Positions 1-5,184 of a stretch of DNA of 5,267 nucleotides are shown one piece after another. Every line of letters starts with the position of its first letter. Position 1 is the first letter of the stretch. The DNA is from Oscillospiraceae bacterium (GTDB lineage Bacteria > Bacillota_A > Clostridia > Oscillospirales > Oscillospiraceae): contig CADAPN010000139.1 of NCBI GenBank assembly GCA_902789835.1, positions 1 through 5,267 of the forward strand, in the 5' to 3' direction. The notes under the pieces were generated by a model. That model had not been told where the DNA came from and did no database searches. It saw only the letters and a list, made by a program, of their open reading frames with translations. The translations under genes and the position numbers were made by a program.

Positions 1-588
1 ATACCAGCAGTGGTTCCAGTCAAACGTGCCGATACCGAGCGCGGCAGAATAGTCCTCCCCTTCGATGGGCTGAAGATCCTCCGGATAGGCGATCCGAGGA
101 CCGATGATCTCAAAGAACGTCTCGCGGGTCATGGTCTCATAACTGTCTCTGTACTCCAGCTCCGTCGGCCGGTTGATCTTAGCCCAGAGATGGGCGAAGG
201 AGAACAGCTGCGCGATGCTCGTATCAGCGGAATCGTAGTGATCGAAAGTCCCGATCTCACAGAACCATTGCTCGGAGAAATTGCTCAGAGAGAGATTCGC
301 CGCATACTGCTGCGTTTCCGAAAGGGTAAACGGATCACCTGTTTCGGCGGGATTTTCTGTTAGCGTATCTTCCTGTTCACCTTGCGGGGAGGTGTTCTCA
401 AACGGATGAATCTCCTCCGCGGAGGCGGCTGCGGGCTTGGGCCCCGCTTCCGTTTTGTCAACAACGCTTTCCGCAGAAACCGGCGAAGCCGTCTCAGCCT
501 TTCCGCAGGCGGCCGTCAAAAGGACCGCAAGAAGAATCATAAGAAACACGGCTGTTCTCTTCCATGGTTTTAATAAATCTCTTTTCAT
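1..588 (-). CDS. Uncharacterised secreted lipoprotein, N-terminal part (3' end beyond window)
   Basis: The frame is open from the ATG at 588-586 to the first base of the window (196 codons, no stop), so the C-terminus is missing. The N-terminus is a lipoprotein signal peptide: basic start (MKRDLLKPWKR), hydrophobic core at residues 14-25, and lipobox TAAC with Cys28 as the predicted lipidated residue. A low-complexity Ala/Glu/Pro/Thr-rich linker follows at about residues 29-85, as is common between a lipid anchor and a folded domain. The folded part begins near residue 88 and contains LSLSNFSEQWF and a FSFAHLWAKIN segment. I associate this pattern with uncharacterised clostridial lipoproteins but cannot name a family with certainty. 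An AAAGGG ribosome binding site (600-605) lies 11 bases upstream. An internal ATG at codon 17 would destroy the signal peptide and is unlikely. It is expected on the outer face of the cytoplasmic membrane; the function is unknown. It lies downstream of the HxlR gene on the same strand but is separated by a terminator, so it probably has its own promoter. Confidence 0.85.
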   Translation of the reverse strand, partial: MKRDLLKPWKRTAVFLMILLAVLLTAACGKAETASPVSAESVVDKTEAGPKPAAASAEEIHPFENTSPQGEQEDTLTENPAETGDPFTLSETQQYAANLSLSNFSEQWFCEIGTFDHYDSADTSIAQLFSFAHLWAKINRPTELEYRDSYETMTRETFFEIIGPRIAYPEDLQPIEGEDYSAALGIGTFDWNHCWY

Positions 589-627
589 AAATACATATAC
601 CCTTTATTCGATCTATTCCGGTCACAG

Positions 628-682
628 GGCGCGCCGGCGCATATTGCTCTATCTGGAAATCCAGACTTATCGGGAGCTCCCG
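628..682. promoter_or_regulatory. Cluster of palindromes upstream of the lipoprotein gene
   Basis: Between the terminator and the lipoprotein start there are several perfect dyads in 55 bases: GGCGCGCC (628-635) overlapping GCGCCGGCGC (631-640), TCTGGA-aa-TCCAGA (652-665), and the 12-bp palindrome CGGGAGCTCCCG (671-682). They lie where the promoter and 5' leader of the minus-strand lipoprotein gene should be. I could not identify a convincing -35/-10 pair on the minus strand here. They may be operators or leader hairpins; that reading is inference. Confidence 0.3.
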
Positions 683-740
683 TCACGCCAATATTAACAA
701 AAAAATTTCTTATACAGCTCCACCACGGATTATTCCACAC

Positions 741-777
741 AAAATCGGCACTCTGCGATTTGCAGAGCGTCGATTTT
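741..777 (-). terminator. Intrinsic terminator of the HxlR-family regulator gene
   Basis: Two 16-base arms (741-756 and 762-777) pair around a 5-base loop with one A.C mismatch and one G.U pair. The stem core is CTCTGC/GCAGAG and its outer ends are AAAA/TTTT. Read on the minus strand, the hairpin starts 18 bases after the regulator's stop codon and ends in a T run, as in a rho-independent terminator. It is symmetric enough to work in both directions and insulates the regulator from the lipoprotein gene downstream. Confidence 0.8.
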
Positions 778-794
778 TAGCGACAGGGAACCTT

Positions 795-1196
795 TTATAC
801 GTCTCCGTTTTTCTGACGAAGATCATTCTCGTGTTTGAACCCCCACACCATAATGGAGTAGAACACAGGAAGGAGATCCCTGCCCATCTCGGTGAAGCCG
901 TATTCAACGCGAGGCGGGATCTCATTGAACTGTTCACGAAATATCAGGCCGTCCGCTTCCAAATCGCGCAGTGTATTGGACAGCATGGTGTTGGTAATAC
1001 CGGGAAGATCTTTTTTGAGCTGTCCGAAACGGACCCTGTCGTAGATGCAGAACTCATACAACACCTGCGTCTTCCATTTGCCTTGAAGCATCAGAAGAAG
1101 AGGGGTAACCGGACAGTTGCCCCGGTCTGTCACGATTCCATCCTTGACCCTCACCAAATACTCATCATAGGACATGTAGGTCTTCTTTTCTTCCAT
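795..1196 (-). CDS. HxlR-family winged helix-turn-helix transcriptional regulator
   Basis: The 133-aa product is full length for the HxlR family (DNA-binding regulators, many of which respond to electrophiles, aldehydes or oxidants). Visible hallmarks are the N-terminal NCPV with Cys28, the position of the redox-sensing cysteine in YodB/HypR-type members; GKWK at 39-42 opening the first helix of the DNA-binding domain; GQLKKDLPGI at 58-67; the recognition helix TNTMLSNTLRDLEADGLI (68-85); and the wing with REQFNEIPPRVEYGFTEMG (87-105). The start at 1196 was chosen because GAGGTG lies 4 bases upstream; longer versions from TTG 1214 or ATG 1211 lack a good ribosome binding site. It is divergent from the esterase gene and shares an overlapping promoter region with it, so it probably regulates that gene and itself. 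The inducer cannot be read from the sequence. Cys50 is a second cysteine that could take part in redox sensing. Confidence 0.93.
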   Translation of the reverse strand: MEEKKTYMSYDEYLVRVKDGIVTDRGNCPVTPLLLMLQGKWKTQVLYEFCIYDRVRFGQLKKDLPGITNTMLSNTLRDLEADGLIFREQFNEIPPRVEYGFTEMGRDLLPVFYSIMVWGFKHENDLRQKNGDV

Positions 1197-1200
1197 GCGG

Positions 1201-1206
1201 CACCTC
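1201..1206 (-). promoter_or_regulatory. Ribosome binding site deciding the HxlR regulator start
   Basis: On the minus strand GAGGTG precedes the ATG at 1196 by 4 bases (6 bases from GAGG). The in-frame upstream starts at 1211 (ATG) and 1214 (TTG) have no such motif, which favours the 133-aa form. Confidence 0.6.
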
Positions 1207-1218
1207 GGCATCAAACTG

Positions 1219-1247
1219 CGTACTTTGTATGCAATTGCTTCGTACTT
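1219..1247. promoter_or_regulatory. Candidate HxlR operator (paired CGTACTT half-sites)
   Basis: CGTACTT occurs at 1219-1225 and again at 1241-1247, 22 bp apart (about two helical turns). The palindrome GCAATTGC (1231-1238) lies between them, and a related TTTACTTT sits at 1250-1257. The block covers the start of the regulator transcript and reaches the plus-strand -35 element, a typical place for a local regulator to bind. Assignment to HxlR is inference from position. Confidence 0.35.
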
Positions 1248-1273
1248 GATTTACTTTCAAAACTCAGTATAAT
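1246..1273 (+). promoter_or_regulatory. Sigma-A-type promoter of the esterase gene
   Basis: TTGATT (1246-1251) and a perfect TATAAT (1268-1273) are separated by 16 bases. Transcription would begin near 1280, giving a leader of about 25 bases with an AAGGGG ribosome binding site before the ATG at 1305. Its -10 shares five bases with the -10 of the opposing promoter. Confidence 0.7.
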
Positions 1274-1294
1274 AATCATACAAATGATTGTCAA
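1266..1294 (-). promoter_or_regulatory. Sigma-A-type promoter of the HxlR regulator gene
   Basis: On the minus strand a perfect TTGACA (1294-1289) is followed after 17 bases by TATACT (1271-1266). Transcription would begin near 1259 and give a leader of about 60 bases. The -10 lies within the -10 of the plus-strand promoter, so polymerase probably cannot use both at once. A dyad AATCAT-acaa-ATGATT (1274-1289) fills the spacer. Confidence 0.7.
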
Positions 1295-1304
1295 GGGGAC
1301 CTAT

Positions 1305-1982
1305 ATGAGCAAACAGATGTTCGAATTGGGTGGGAAAAGCGTAGCTTTGTATCTGGGCAAACAGAAAGGAAGCCCATTGATCGTGCTGAATCATTACTCG
1401 GGTGACGGGGAATCTGTCGTCAGCGCCATGCAGGAGATCGACACGCCGGACTGCAATCTTCTTGTTGTGAGCAATCTCAACTGGGATCATGACATGAGCC
1501 CCTGGTACTGCCCGCCGCTTTCCAAAAACGACACGCCCTGCACAGGCGGTGCGGATGAATACCTGGACCTTCTGCTGACGGAGATCATGCCGAAAGCAAA
1601 GGAGAGGATAGAGGGCACGCCTTCCTTCATCGGGATCGCGGGATACTCCCTCGCGGGTCTGTTTGCCCTGTATGCGGCCTACCGATGTGATGTTTTTGAC
1701 CGAATCGCCAGCGTGTCGGGATCACTGTGGTTTCCGGAGTTTAAGGAGTATGCTCTGACGCATGAAATGCGAAAGCTCCCCATGAAGCTGTATCTCTCCC
1801 TCGGCGACCGGGAAGCGCGCACAGGAAACAGCGTCCTGAGGACCGTACAGGGAAACACCGAAGCCCTGGCAGAGCACTATAGAAGTTTCGGCCTGGAGGT
1901 AACCTGGGAACTGAACCCGGGGAATCATTTTAAAGATGCCGCACTTCGGAGTGCAAAGGGCATCAAAGCAATTTTGGGATAA
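1305..1982 (+). CDS. Alpha/beta hydrolase, putative esterase
   Basis: The 225-aa product looks like a compact serine hydrolase of the putative-esterase (esterase D / Fes-like) group of the alpha/beta hydrolase fold. The nucleophile motif is G-Y-S-L-A-G at residues 113-118 (Ser115), followed by a small-residue helix as expected after the nucleophile elbow. Asp168 in LSLGDRE is the likely acid and His208 in NPGNHF the likely catalytic histidine; all three are in the right order and spacing. There is no signal peptide, so it is probably cytoplasmic. The start at 1305 is chosen over any upstream in-frame codon because AAGGGG lies 6 bases upstream and the strong promoter starts transcription near 1280; the frame also continues open upstream through the antisense of the regulator gene. 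The divergent HxlR regulator suggests induction by a small reactive or ester compound; the substrate is unknown. Confidence 0.9.
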   Translation: MSKQMFELGGKSVALYLGKQKGSPLIVLNHYSGDGESVVSAMQEIDTPDCNLLVVSNLNWDHDMSPWYCPPLSKNDTPCTGGADEYLDLLLTEIMPKAKERIEGTPSFIGIAGYSLAGLFALYAAYRCDVFDRIASVSGSLWFPEFKEYALTHEMRKLPMKLYLSLGDREARTGNSVLRTVQGNTEALAEHYRSFGLEVTWELNPGNHFKDAALRSAKGIKAILG

Positions 1983-2006
1983 AACAGGAGAGAGAAACCG
2001 AGAGCA

Positions 2007-2037
2007 CAAGGCACGCTGCAGCATGCAGAGTGCCTTG
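2007..2037 (+). terminator. Terminator-like hairpin after the esterase gene
   Basis: AAGGCACGCTGCA (2008-2020) pairs with TGCAGAGTGCCTT (2024-2036) around a GCA loop with a single G.A mismatch, extended by C2007-G2037. It starts 24 bases after the stop codon. The following T run (CCGTTTGAG) is weak, so termination may be incomplete or need other factors. Confidence 0.6.
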
Positions 2038-2100
2038 CCGTTTGAGTGGCTGTTCTCAGAGCGCGCTGAACACAGGCGGGATCCGGCACGAATTCAGAAA

Positions 2101-2137
2101 ATGTTCATTGGAACATCGCGGCGGAATCGAGTATAAT
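2101..2137 (+). promoter_or_regulatory. Promoter of the solute-binding lipoprotein gene, with a dyad over the -35
   Basis: A perfect TATAAT (2132-2137) follows TTGGAA (2108-2113) after 18 bases, placing the start of transcription near 2144. The inverted repeat ATGTTC-attg-GAACAT (2101-2116) covers the -35, so a bound protein would block polymerase. A second, wider pair of the same half-sites, TGTTC (2051-2055) and GAACA (2068-2072), lies about 50 bp upstream. The promoter is well supported by its -10; the operator role is inference. Confidence 0.55.
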
Positions 2138-2176
2138 AGGTCCTCGGCAAGTGCAGTACAGAAGCCGCGAAGCAGG

Positions 2177-2198
2177 CTTGTGTGACACTTGTGTGACA
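2177..2198 (+). repeat. Perfect tandem 11-bp repeat in the lipoprotein mRNA leader
   Basis: CTTGTGTGACA occurs twice back to back (2177-2187 and 2188-2198), about one helical turn apart. TCACACA at 2214-2220 can pair with the TGTGTGA in either copy, giving two alternative 7-bp stems. A further small stem, GCTTG/CAAGC (2224-2228 and 2239-2243), follows before the ribosome binding site. Within the predicted leader it may be a protein-binding site or an RNA switch; the function is not known. Confidence 0.5.
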
Positions 2199-2255
2199 GA
2201 AAAGGTGATAAATTCACACAGAAGCTTGAAACCGAATACAAGCGGAAAGAAGTTT

Positions 2256-2261
2256 GAAGGA
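2256..2261 (+). promoter_or_regulatory. Ribosome binding site deciding the lipoprotein start
   Basis: GAAGGA ends 5 bases before the ATG at 2267. It abuts and overlaps the alternative in-frame ATG at 2261, which is therefore badly spaced. The only other purine-rich candidate for 2261 is GGAAAG (2244-2249), which is weaker and 11 bases away. Confidence 0.55.
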
Positions 2262-2266
2262 TGAAA

Positions 2267-4795
2267 ATGAAGAAGAAGTTTACAATTCTGATTGCGCTGC
2301 TGCTGACCGTGAGTCTTCTGGCGGGATGCGGCGGTACTCCGTCAGAAAAGATACAGGCCGCGGAGCAGAAAGTCGGCATGACCGGAGCGGTCAAGGCGGA
2401 GAAAGAAGCCGAAGAGACCGAAGCGGAACCGGCGGGGTACCGTGCCCAGTATCTGGAACTGGAGGATTCAAACCTGACCGCAGGCCTGGATCATGCCGCC
2501 GTCGTGGGAGAAACGGTGTACTTCACGTCGCTTGGCGTGATTTCGGACGAGACACCGGCGGGGGTATCACCGGAATGGCCGGAACAGTACTGGGTCTACG
2601 GACCGGTACTGTGCAAAGTCGGCACTGACGGGTCGATCGAGAGATTGCCGTATCAGCCGAAACAGAGCGATGCCGGACAGGGGGAAAACAGCGGCGTTGT
2701 GTTTGAAGGCCTCTGCGCCGCACAGGACGGAAACCTTTGGGTTCTCGAGAAGCACTACCGCTACGGCAGCGAGCCTTCGGGGGAAACGGCAGGGACAGAG
2801 CAGGAGCACGGCAGTTCTTTCCGAAACGAAGAACATGAGATGCTGGTCTGTGTCCGTGAAGACGGAACGGTGGTTTCAGAGTTCTCTCTCGACGGACTGA
2901 AAAACCATGCCGAAGAGGTAAAGGATCTCGAGGGAAGCTATTCCTTTGAAGTGCCCGGTATGGCGCTGGACAAGGACGGACATATCTGCCTTGCGATCCA
3001 TGAGTGGTTTTCCGGAACGGCAAACTATATCCAGGAAGACCGGATTGTTCTGCTGGATCCGCAGACGGGCAGCGTGGCGGATTCCTTCCGGATGAGCAGC
3101 ACACCGGAATACATGGTGGGGCTGGCAAACGGTGAGATTGCGATCTGCTGCTACGAGCGCGGGGAACTGATCGGGCTTCTGGATCTGGAGGAGAAGGGCC
3201 TGAAAGACAAGGTACAGCTCGGCGATTTTGTAAACGGGATGGCAGCCGGAGACGGGGAGTACCCGGTTATCTACAGCGCCGGTGACAGCGTCTACGGACT
3301 GAATTTCGAAACCGGCGAGCCGGTGAAACTGTTCAACTGGATCGACTGTGATGTGGCACGTGAGGGCGATGAGAGCTTCTGTATGCTCCAGGACGGAAGA
3401 ATTGTCACCACGTCCACTCAGGAGACCGTGAACGGGATTGAAAACGACCTGATTGTACTCTCAAAGAATGCGGCCGGAGAGGTATCCCAGAAGAAGGTCC
3501 TGCGTCTGGCCGTCATGAATCTGTATCCGTTCACCAGCAAAATGGTGAGCCGCTTTAACCGAAGCAATCCGGACTACCGTATCGAAGTGACGGATTACTC
3601 CCAGTACAATAACTACAGCTCTGCAAACGAAGATGAACGGAACGCGGGCATCAACCGCCTTCAGACGGAAATCATCGCCGGTGACATGCCGGATATCCTG
3701 GACATCAGTCTCCTGTCGGCGGACCGACTCGGAAGTAAAGGTCTGGTGGAAGATCTGTACCCCTATATGGACGCCGATCCGGAGCTGAACCGCTCTGACC
3801 TGCTGGAGCATGTTATCCAGGCGTTTGAGGAGAACGGGATGCTCTATCAGACTGTGGGCAACTTCTATATCCTGACCACCGCCGGACTCAGCAGGGTTGT
3901 CGGAGATCACATCGGATGGACGATGGACGAGTTCCAGGAAGCGATGAGCAGACTGCAGGCGGAGAACCCGAACTGCACCGTTTTTGAGCGCTATACAACG
4001 CAGGATCTGGCCCTGACCTTCCTGCTGTATCTGGAGCTGGAAAACTACGTGGACTGGAGCAGCGGAGAGTGCGGCTTCCAGTCAGACGGATTTATCAAGC
4101 TTCTGGAATTTGTGAAGAGCTTCCCGACGGTCTACAGCTGGGAGACCGACGGAGGGGCGGATGACTATGACACGGACACACGCCTTCTCATGGGGCTTCA
4201 GCTGATGAAGCAATGCAACTTCGCCTGCTTCGAGGATCTCCAGGTGAATACGGCCGGCCTCGGCGGAGAACCCTGCACCTTCGTCGGTTATCCGACGGAA
4301 AACGGCGTGGGAAGCATGTTTGCGCAGATTGGAAACTCCTTCGCCATTACCTCAAGCTGTGCGGACAAAGATGCCGCCTGGCAGTTTATCCGTCAGTTCT
4401 TCCTTCCCGAATACCAGGAACAGTTCCTGGGAGAAGTTTTCCCGACCAATCGCAGCGTCTATGAGAAGATGAAGAGCGAAGCCACAACAACAAAGTATCA
4501 GCGCAATCCGGACGGAAGCTTCATGCTGAACGAGGAAGGAAAGCGGATTGAGGAAGATCTGGGCAGCATGCAGGTCAACGGCGTGACGGTTCCGTACAGA
4601 ACTGCGTCCGAGGAGGATGTGGCGAGAGTGGAAGAGATCATCAACGCGACGACCAACATCCTGCACACCGACGACAGCCTCAAGAGAATCATTATCGACG
4701 GCGCTCTGCCTTATTTTGCGGATCAGCGCAGTGTTGACGAGGTTGTGAAACTGATTCAGAGCAAAGCCATGCTCTATGTCAATGAGCAGCGCTGA
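2267..4795 (+). CDS. Extracellular solute-binding lipoprotein with beta-propeller-like N-terminal domain
   Basis: The 842-aa product (844 aa if the ATG at 2261 is used) starts with a lipoprotein signal peptide: KKK, a hydrophobic core at residues 5-18 and lipobox LAGC with Cys21. An acidic linker (about 22-50) leads to a region of about 350 residues rich in short beta-strand repeats such as QDGNLWVLE (153-161) and GMALDKDGHICLA (231-243), which resembles a beta-propeller. From about residue 411 (VLRLAVMN) the protein reads as an ABC-type family 1 solute-binding protein. It shows FNRSNPDYRIEV, then GDMPDIL (472-478), a typical hinge or ligand-region motif; later NSFAITSSCADKDAAWQFIRQF and FPTNRSVYEKM; and a helical tail ending in IQSKAMLYVNEQR. 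Usual family 1 binding proteins have about 400-450 residues, so this one is about double size through the N-terminal addition. It should be anchored outside the membrane. No permease genes adjoin it, so it may work with a remote ABC importer or as a sensor. The ligand is unknown. Confidence 0.88.
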   Translation: MKKKFTILIALLLTVSLLAGCGGTPSEKIQAAEQKVGMTGAVKAEKEAEETEAEPAGYRAQYLELEDSNLTAGLDHAAVVGETVYFTSLGVISDETPAGVSPEWPEQYWVYGPVLCKVGTDGSIERLPYQPKQSDAGQGENSGVVFEGLCAAQDGNLWVLEKHYRYGSEPSGETAGTEQEHGSSFRNEEHEMLVCVREDGTVVSEFSLDGLKNHAEEVKDLEGSYSFEVPGMALDKDGHICLAIHEWFSGTANYIQEDRIVLLDPQTGSVADSFRMSSTPEYMVGLANGEIAICCYERGELIGLLDLEEKGLKDKVQLGDFVNGMAAGDGEYPVIYSAGDSVYGLNFETGEPVKLFNWIDCDVAREGDESFCMLQDGRIVTTSTQETVNGIENDLIVLSKNAAGEVSQKKVLRLAVMNLYPFTSKMVSRFNRSNPDYRIEVTDYSQYNNYSSANEDERNAGINRLQTEIIAGDMPDILDISLLSADRLGSKGLVEDLYPYMDADPELNRSDLLEHVIQAFEENGMLYQTVGNFYILTTAGLSRVVGDHIGWTMDEFQEAMSRLQAENPNCTVFERYTTQDLALTFLLYLELENYVDWSSGECGFQSDGFIKLLEFVKSFPTVYSWETDGGADDYDTDTRLLMGLQLMKQCNFACFEDLQVNTAGLGGEPCTFVGYPTENGVGSMFAQIGNSFAITSSCADKDAAWQFIRQFFLPEYQEQFLGEVFPTNRSVYEKMKSEATTTKYQRNPDGSFMLNEEGKRIEEDLGSMQVNGVTVPYRTASEEDVARVEEIINATTNILHTDDSLKRIIIDGALPYFADQRSVDEVVKLIQSKAMLYVNEQR

Positions 4796-4823
4796 GCAAA
4801 TCCCGAGAGGGAAGAAGAGAATC

Positions 4824-4853
4824 TGATCTGCTGGACATCTGTTGGACAGATCA
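4824..4853 (+). promoter_or_regulatory. Mutually exclusive hairpins between the lipoprotein and LysM genes
   Basis: TGATCTG (4824-4830) can pair with CAGATCA (4847-4853), or ATCTGT (4837-4842) can pair with ACAGAT (4846-4851); both stems are perfect but share their 3' arm. A small TCCC-GAGA-GGGA hairpin lies at 4801-4812. There is no T run, so this is not a standard terminator. No convincing promoter is seen between 4796 and 4903, so the LysM gene is probably read from the lipoprotein promoter, and these structures may set mRNA processing or the level of read-through. Confidence 0.3.
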
Positions 4854-4889
4854 TGATAGAGTAATCCAGAATGAAAAAACAATTGAAAC

Positions 4890-4894
4890 GGAGG
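4890..4894 (+). promoter_or_regulatory. Ribosome binding site deciding the LysM peptide start
   Basis: GGAGG precedes the ATG at 4904 by 9 bases. The in-frame ATG at 4871 has no ribosome binding site, and using it would add a basic 11-residue extension to a leader that is otherwise a complete double-glycine leader. Confidence 0.7.
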
Positions 4895-4903
4895 ATATCA
4901 GAA

Positions 4904-5104
4904 ATGGAAAAAGCAGTACTGAACGATGAACAGCTGGACAACGTCACCGGCGGCTCCAGAATCACCTATACGGTGAAGTCGGGCGATACCCTGGAGGGCA
5001 TTGCCAAACAGATGGGCGTTTCCGTCAACAAGCTTGCAGAGTGGAACGGCATCACGGACCAGAACTTCCTGATGGTCGGCCAGGCGCTGAAGGTCAAGTT
5101 CTGA
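4904..5104 (+). CDS. Double-glycine-leader LysM miniprotein
   Basis: The 66-aa product has two clear parts. Residues 1-17 are a bacteriocin-type leader, with [12 protein letters not shown] at 6-17. It matches the leader pattern L(-12), hydrophobic L(-7) and V(-4), G(-2) and G(-1), with Q in place of the common E at -8. Residues 22-64 form one nearly complete LysM domain: YTVKSGDTL (22-30), [19 protein letters not shown] (32-50) and MVGQALKV (57-64). LysM domains bind N-acetylglucosamine-containing glycans such as peptidoglycan. In known systems such leaders are cut after GG by the C39 peptidase domain of an ABC exporter, which would leave a 49-aa mature peptide (Ser18-Phe66) that is almost only LysM. 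There is no Sec signal peptide. No exporter or modification gene is visible in the window. Roles as a wall-bound effector, signal or bacteriocin-like peptide are inference. It lies 108 bases after the lipoprotein gene on the same strand and may share its transcript. Confidence 0.88.
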   Translation: MEKAVLNDEQLDNVTGGSRITYTVKSGDTLEGIAKQMGVSVNKLAEWNGITDQNFLMVGQALKVKF

Positions 5105-5119
5105 TCGGCAGTTTGCCGA
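5105..5119 (+). other. Small perfect hairpin directly after the LysM stop codon
   Basis: TCGGCA (5105-5110) and TGCCGA (5114-5119) pair around GTT, starting one base after the stop codon. No T run follows; it may protect the mRNA 3' end together with the larger hairpin downstream. Confidence 0.35.
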
Positions 5120-5132
5120 AACGGATGAACGC

Positions 5133-5164
5133 TGCGGCGCGCGGGAGAAATCCTGCGCGCCGTA
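5133..5164 (+). terminator. Strong GAAA-tetraloop hairpin, probable terminator of the LysM gene
   Basis: Fourteen continuous pairs (5133-5146 with 5151-5164, two of them G.U) close a GAAA tetraloop (5147-5150). The stem core is GGCGCGC/GCGCGCC. It lies 28 bases after the LysM stop. The bases after it (TTCCTT) make only a weak U run, so it could act as an imperfect terminator or as a 3'-end stabiliser. Confidence 0.6.
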
Positions 5165-5184
5165 TTCCTTGGAGCCGAATAGGC

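Noticed and set aside
10..363. Plus-strand open frame of 117 codons
   Set aside because: It is antisense to the minus-strand lipoprotein, which has a clear signal peptide and lipobox, and it shows no recognisable domain.
831..1304. Upstream extension of the esterase reading frame to 831
   Set aside because: It is antisense to the well-supported HxlR gene; the promoter at 1246-1273 and the AAGGGG site place the real start at 1305.
2101..2116. LexA/SOS box
   Set aside because: Firmicute LexA sites read GAAC-N4-GTTC; here the half-sites are in the opposite order (GTTC-N4-GAAC).
2101..2136. Small open frame MFIGTSRRNRV
   Set aside because: Eleven codons overlapping the promoter elements, without a ribosome binding site; chance occurrence.
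2190..2220. CRP-like site TGTGA...TCACA
   Set aside because: The 17-base gap between the TGTGTGA and TCACACA arms does not fit the standard 6-bp CRP spacer, and classical CRP control is not expected in Clostridia.
2523..3128. Minus-strand open frame of 201 codons inside the lipoprotein gene
   Set aside because: Arg/Pro/Ser-rich translation typical of an antisense shadow of a GC-rich gene, with no recognisable domain.
4352..4882. Minus-strand open frame of 176 codons overlapping the end of the lipoprotein gene
   Set aside because: It lies antisense to the conserved C-terminal half of the solute-binding domain and has no recognisable motif.
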